Assembly: GCA_030665765.1 (NCBI GenBank)
Contig: DAOUZE010000005.1
Location: 1 to 33,717, forward strand
Direction of reading: 5' to 3'
DNA: 33,717 bases
Source of the DNA: Filomicrobium sp.
GTDB lineage: Bacteria; Pseudomonadota; Alphaproteobacteria; Rhizobiales; Hyphomicrobiaceae
A program made the position numbers and the translations under genes. Position 1 is the first letter of the stretch, and each line of letters starts with the position of its first letter. Below, in pieces: positions 26,601 through 33,717 of the stretch. The notes beneath the pieces were generated by a model, which saw nothing but the letters and a program-made list of their open reading frames with translations, did not search any database and was not told where the DNA came from.

Positions 26601-26916
26601 CAAGACCCTGGAGCGTTACCGTAAAGTGGTGATGGCGGCGCAGTTGATCTTGATCGAGGGGCGAGTCCAACGACATGAAGATATCATCCACGTCGTTTCG
26701 GCGCGGCTGTTTGACCGTAGCGGTATGCTGATGCATCTGTCAGAACAGGCTAAAGACATGTGTGTGCCGATTGCCAATGCCGATGAGGTGTTGCGGCCGG
26801 ATCCGGGCTCAGCGAGAGGCGGTGAAGAAGCCGACCGACGCCAGCTGCGGCATCCTAGATGGGCCGGTCATCCACGTAACGAGCGGATCATTCCGAAGTC
26901 ACGGGATTTTCATTGA
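23611..26916 (+). CDS. dnaE2: Error-prone DNA polymerase III alpha subunit DnaE2
   Basis: [25 protein letters not shown] PHP start, [44 protein letters not shown], terminal [15 protein letters not shown]; TGATG junction with imuB. Confidence 0.97.
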   Translation: [1101 protein letters not shown]

Positions 26917-26924
26917 CGGGCGCC

Positions 26925-28754
26925 ATGGACGAACAGGCTATCAGTTGGGGATTATTCAGACGCGTGCCAGTTGAAAAACAAAGACAGGCACCGGTCCTGC
27001 TGATCGCGGCCATCTGGTTCTTCGTGTCCCTCGGCGTCCTATCCATGCCGGCAGTAGCGCAGGACGTGCGCGCCCGGTTTGCGCCTGAGGGGGCTTCTGG
27101 AACATCGGCTAAGACGCAGGTGATTGCGCCCAACTTCATGGTTTCGGCGGCCAATCCGCATGCCGTCGATGCGGGTGTTGCAATTTTGAAAGCCGGCGGC
27201 AGTGCGGTTGACGCGGCAATTGCGACGCAGCTGGTTCTCAATCTGGTTGAACCGCAGTCTTCCGGTATCGGAGGTGGCGCATTCATTGTCCTATTCGATG
27301 GCGCCGGGAAGAAGGTGCGCACTTACGACGGTCGCGAAACAGCGCCGGCCGCAGCGCAGCCCGACCGGTTCCTTCGAGACGGTCGGAGAATGTCGTTCCG
27401 CACGGTTGTGAATTCGGGTTTGAGTGTTGGCGTGCCGGGCTTGGTGCGGGTGATGGAGCTGGCCCATCAGCGCCATGGACTGTTGCCGTGGCCGCGTTTG
27501 TTTGAGCCGGCGATCCGGCTTTCGAGTGAGGGTTTCAAGGTTTCACCGCGGCTCAATTTGCTGCTGAACTGGTATGGCGCAAAGCGCTTCGTGCCGAAAG
27601 CGCGTGCGTATTTCTTCGATCCATCCGGACAGCCGAGGCCGGTTGGCTATCTTTTGAAGAACGTGGAGTTCGCGGACACGCTGAAGCGGATCGCCGAAGG
27701 TGGATCGGCGGCGTTTTATGAGGACGGTCCGATCGCGCGTTCCATTATCGCGGCGCTTCAATCGGCACCCAATGCCAAGGGTGATATGACGCTTCAGGAC
27801 ATCGCGGATTACCGAGCGCTGGAGCGTGAACCGGTTTGTTTCAAATACCGGGTGCGGCGGATTTGCGGCATGGGGCCGCCCTCTTCGGGGGGCATTACGG
27901 TGGCGCAAACGCTCAAGCTGCTTGAAGGCTACGATCTCAGCAAGCAGGCAATTGGAGTTATGAGCCCAAAGGCGCTGCATCTGATCGCAGAAGCCCAAAA
28001 ACTAGCTTACGCCGACCGGAACCGCTACCTGGCCGATGCGGATTTCGTGAAACCGCCAGAGGGTCTGTTGGCACCAGATTACATCGCAAAGCGGCGGCGG
28101 TTGATCTCGGATGGCGAGGCGATGATGCGGCCGCAAGCGGGACAGCCGCAAGCGCTGGCGCACCGCAGGTTTGGTGCCGACGAAACATTCGAACGGTCGG
28201 GTACAAGCCATATCTCGATCGTCGACAAGCGCGGGCAGGCCGTCGCGATGACAACAACAATCGAAGGCGGTTTCGGTTCGGGGCTGTGGGCGTCAGGTTT
28301 TCTTCTCAACAATGAGCTTACGGATTTCTCTTTTCTGCCAGTGGATGCGCAAGGCCGGCCGATCGCGAACCGCGTCGAAGGCGGAAAACGGCCGCGCAGC
28401 TCGATGTCGCCGACTCTGGTCTTCGGCCAGGACGGAAAACTGGAAGCAGCAGTGGGTTCGGTTGGGGGATCACGCATCATTTTGTATGTCATAAAATCTC
28501 TGATTGCGCTGACCGATTGGGAGATGAGTGCGCAGGCGGCGGCGGATCTATCCAATTTCGGTAGTCGCGGCGGTCCGTTCGAGGTGGAGTTGGGGCCGGC
28601 TGCGATTTGGCAGGGCCTGAAGGTCAAGCCCTACGGACATACTGTCGTGCCGGACCTGATGACTTCAGGGACCCACATTGTTGTGCGGCGACCTGATGGC
28701 TTACTCGAAGGCGCTGCCGATCCGCGCCGTGAAGGTGTCGCCGAGGGCGGATGA
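26925..28754 (+). CDS. ggt: Gamma-glutamyltransferase
   Basis: NPHAVDAGVAILKAGGSAVDAAIATQLVLNLVEPQSSGIGGGAF; SGTSHISIVDKRGQAVAMTTTIEGGFGSGLWASGFLLNNEL with the expected nucleophile Thr. Confidence 0.95.
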   Translation: MDEQAISWGLFRRVPVEKQRQAPVLLIAAIWFFVSLGVLSMPAVAQDVRARFAPEGASGTSAKTQVIAPNFMVSAANPHAVDAGVAILKAGGSAVDAAIATQLVLNLVEPQSSGIGGGAFIVLFDGAGKKVRTYDGRETAPAAAQPDRFLRDGRRMSFRTVVNSGLSVGVPGLVRVMELAHQRHGLLPWPRLFEPAIRLSSEGFKVSPRLNLLLNWYGAKRFVPKARAYFFDPSGQPRPVGYLLKNVEFADTLKRIAEGGSAAFYEDGPIARSIIAALQSAPNAKGDMTLQDIADYRALEREPVCFKYRVRRICGMGPPSSGGITVAQTLKLLEGYDLSKQAIGVMSPKALHLIAEAQKLAYADRNRYLADADFVKPPEGLLAPDYIAKRRRLISDGEAMMRPQAGQPQALAHRRFGADETFERSGTSHISIVDKRGQAVAMTTTIEGGFGSGLWASGFLLNNELTDFSFLPVDAQGRPIANRVEGGKRPRSSMSPTLVFGQDGKLEAAVGSVGGSRIILYVIKSLIALTDWEMSAQAAADLSNFGSRGGPFEVELGPAAIWQGLKVKPYGHTVVPDLMTSGTHIVVRRPDGLLEGAADPRREGVAEGG

Positions 28755-28784
28755 AGGTCCAGCAAACGAAGGTGCAGGTACGGT

Positions 28785-31456
<2,672 letters not shown>

Positions 31457-31487
31457 TTGACTCTTTCGGTGGGAGGATCGGCTGTCG

Positions 31488-31862
31488 ATGCGCGTTTCCC
31501 AGTTTCTGATCATCTCGCCCGTGGCGCTGCAGGTGATCGTGACATTCATTCTGTTCGGGTTTCACTGGCGGACGCGGTTGGCCGGCGAAGGGAGCAACCG
31601 GTTTACTGACGTCTACCGTGCGCAGTTCGAACTTCCGGTGCTGTTCTACGGTGCTGCATTGTTCGGGTACGCGATGCGGATCATTGATCCGTGGCATTTG
31701 TTCTTCGCTATGCTGTTCGTTCTGGCTCAGGTCACCGAGGCGGTCGGGGTGCTGGTGCTCAACAGCGGTGGCGTGCGAACCGCAGCGGTTCTTGTTGCGG
31801 CCTTCGCAGTGTTGGGGATGTGGTTGATGATAGCGGCGCATTTTTCGGTTGCGGGTTTTTAG
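31488..31862 (+). CDS. MAPEG-like small integral membrane protein
   Basis: Four hydrophobic segments; YRAQFELPVLFYGAALFGYAMRIID resembles the MAPEG N.FELPVLFY motif. Confidence 0.65.
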   Translation: MRVSQFLIISPVALQVIVTFILFGFHWRTRLAGEGSNRFTDVYRAQFELPVLFYGAALFGYAMRIIDPWHLFFAMLFVLAQVTEAVGVLVLNSGGVRTAAVLVAAFAVLGMWLMIAAHFSVAGF

Positions 31863-31870
31863 GGGCGTTG

Positions 31871-33166
31871 ATGAAAGCTGGTGCAAGGGTAAGGGCTGCC
31901 ATCGAAGTTCTGGAAGATGTTGTTAGGCAACATCGTCCGGCGTCGACGGCGCTTGGCGATTGGGGCCGATCGCACCGGTTCGCTGGCTCGGGTGATCGGG
32001 CTGCAATCGGCAATTTGGTGTTCGATGCTCTGCGGCATCGCAACTCGTTTTCTTGGCGCATGGGTGGCGAAACGCCGAGAGCTTTGGCGTTGGCAGCGGC
32101 TCACACTGCGTTGGGGCTCTCCAACGATGAACTCGTGGCGCTTGCCGATGGTTCGGACTATGGCATCACGCCGCTGACGGAAGATGAAATCGCCGGCCTT
32201 TCGCGGGAACTGCCAGCGGATGCGCCGCTTCATATCGCGGCGGACATCCCTGAGTGGCTGGTGTCTTCGTTCAATGGCGTTTTCGGAGAACGGGCGGTTG
32301 AAGAGGGCCGGGCGCTTAGTCAGCGGGCGCCGATCGATCTCAGGGTCAATGGGCTTAAAGCAACGCGCGAAAAGGTGTTGCGGGCGTTGTCCAGATTCGG
32401 GGCGGTGCCGACACCGTATTCGACCCATGGGGTTCGCATCGTGGCGCCTTCGGGAGCGGGCAAGTCGCCCAACGTCGAAGCCGATACAGCGCACGGTAAG
32501 GGCTGGTTTGAAGTCCAAGACGAAGGCAGCCAGATCGCATCGCTGATCGCGGGTGCTGCTCCGCGTGAGCAGGTGCTAGACTTATGCGCTGGGGCCGGCG
32601 GCAAGACGTTGGCGATGGCAGCCGGCATGCAGAACACTGGCCAGATCTACGCCTACGATTCTTCGCGCAGCCAGCTGCGGCCGATTTTTGAACGGCTAAA
32701 GCGGGCGGGTGCGCGCAATGTGCAGGTTTTGGAGGCGGGAGACCAAGTGGCGCTCGGCCAACTTGCAGACCGCTTCGATCTCGTTGTTGTCGATGCGCCG
32801 TGCACCGGTTCGGGGACCTGGCGGCGGCGGCCGGATTCAAAGTGGCGCCTAAAGCAGGAGGCTGTTGGGAACCGTATCGAGGAGCAGCGGGCGGTACTGC
32901 AGTTGGCGGCGCCGCTTGTTAAACCTGGCGGGCGGTTAGCTTATGTTACTTGCTCGGTGTTGGCTGAGGAGAACGACGACCAGATCGCTTGGTTTCAAGA
33001 GCAGCATCCGGAATTCGCGGTGTCACCGATTGCGGAATACTGGGCAAAGTCTATCGGTGGTGCGTTGCCGGCGTCGGCGGATGGCAAGGAGGGCACGTTG
33101 CTCTTGACGCCTGCTTTACACGGTACCGATGGATTCTTTATCGCAATGCTCAAAAGAGGTGGTTGA
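31871..33166 (+). CDS. RsmB/NOP-family RNA (cytosine-C5)-methyltransferase
   Basis: VLDLCAGAGGKTLAMAA SAM motif, VVDAPCTGSGTWRRRPDSKWRL motif IV, LAYVTCSVLAEEND motif VI; start set at ATG 31871. Confidence 0.93.
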   Translation: MKAGARVRAAIEVLEDVVRQHRPASTALGDWGRSHRFAGSGDRAAIGNLVFDALRHRNSFSWRMGGETPRALALAAAHTALGLSNDELVALADGSDYGITPLTEDEIAGLSRELPADAPLHIAADIPEWLVSSFNGVFGERAVEEGRALSQRAPIDLRVNGLKATREKVLRALSRFGAVPTPYSTHGVRIVAPSGAGKSPNVEADTAHGKGWFEVQDEGSQIASLIAGAAPREQVLDLCAGAGGKTLAMAAGMQNTGQIYAYDSSRSQLRPIFERLKRAGARNVQVLEAGDQVALGQLADRFDLVVVDAPCTGSGTWRRRPDSKWRLKQEAVGNRIEEQRAVLQLAAPLVKPGGRLAYVTCSVLAEENDDQIAWFQEQHPEFAVSPIAEYWAKSIGGALPASADGKEGTLLLTPALHGTDGFFIAMLKRGG

Positions 33167-33199
33167 AAAGCGTTGGCTCAAATGAGCGCTTGAAACGGG

Positions 33200-33717
33200 G
33201 TGAGCGTGAGCGAATTTGTTGAATTGGCCGACGGACGCCGTTTCGGGCTTGCTCGCTATGGCGCAGAAAATGGCCGGCCGGTTTTGGCCCTGCACGGTGC
33301 GCCAGCGTCCCGCATCATGTTCGATGTGACCGATGCAGCCGCAAAAAAACTGTCGCTGCAGATCTATTGTCCCGAGCGGCCAGGTTATGGGGTGACGCCG
33401 AAGGACAAGTCGCCGACGCTGGAGACGCGCGTGGCCGACCTTGAGGAGATCGCGGACCGGCTCGGGCTGCAACGGTTCGCTGTTTTGGGCGTTTCCGGTG
33501 GCGGACCCTACGCCGTGGCTTTGGCGGCGCGGCTTGGTCGGCGCGTAACGGGATTGGCTCTGGTCAGCCCTATGGGACCAATCGCGCAGTTCATGTTGGC
33601 AAAACGAGCCGGTACGATCGGCAGCAAATACGGTTCCGTTTCGCGCGGACACCGCTTGTTCTTCCTCGAGTTGCCAAAGCGCAAGCGCTTGTTGGCGCTA
33701 CAGTCAGGCATCGGCGC
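33200..33717 (+). CDS. Alpha/beta hydrolase, truncated by the right edge (absent from the ORF track)
   Basis: Frame opened by GTG 33200: VSVSEFVELADGRRFGLARYGAENGRPVLALHGAPASR...PERPGYG...FAVLGVSGGGPYAVALAARLG (GxSxG elbow); open to the window end. Confidence 0.88.
   Translation, partial: MSVSEFVELADGRRFGLARYGAENGRPVLALHGAPASRIMFDVTDAAAKKLSLQIYCPERPGYGVTPKDKSPTLETRVADLEEIADRLGLQRFAVLGVSGGGPYAVALAARLGRRVTGLALVSPMGPIAQFMLAKRAGTIGSKYGSVSRGHRLFFLELPKRKRLLALQSGIG

Noticed and set aside
31691-31870. Upstream extension of the RsmB-family ORF
   Set aside because: Overlaps the MAPEG-like gene in another frame; the methyltransferase's own start fits ATG 31871.

Overview
The window looks like high-GC alphaproteobacterial chromosome (Rhizobiales-like by gene content; this is inference). 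Gene models from left to right: an operon on the minus strand with an amidase and a DctM/DctQ/DctP TRAP transporter; divergent from it, a serine-glyoxylate-type aminotransferase, a type II haloacid dehalogenase and a universal stress protein; an SLC13/RCK permease; two small exported proteins; a minus-strand operon with a coiled-coil protein, an OmpA/BON membrane protein, a Rab/Ras-like GTPase, a soluble histidine kinase and a stand-alone receiver; DUF2853; an orphan TRAP-type binding protein; a thioredoxin-fold protein; DUF1007; an L,D-transpeptidase; the SOS mutasome imuA-imuB-dnaE2 with a perfect GAAC-N7-GAAC LexA box upstream; gamma-glutamyltransferase; a DAO-family oxidoreductase; guaB; a MAPEG-like protein; an RsmB-family methyltransferase; and a truncated alpha/beta hydrolase. 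The strongest candidate for an under-described system is the 11.0-16.0 kb operon. There, ATGA overlaps couple an OmpA-domain inner-membrane protein, a eukaryote-like small GTPase with altered catalytic positions, and a histidine kinase, next to a receiver protein. The OmpA protein's cytoplasmic half appears to contain a roadblock/longin-like segment that could be the GTPase partner. A second candidate is an unannotated structured RNA at about 7.94-8.11 kb. No CRISPR arrays, rRNAs, tRNAs or transposons were recognised. No searches or folding programs were run.
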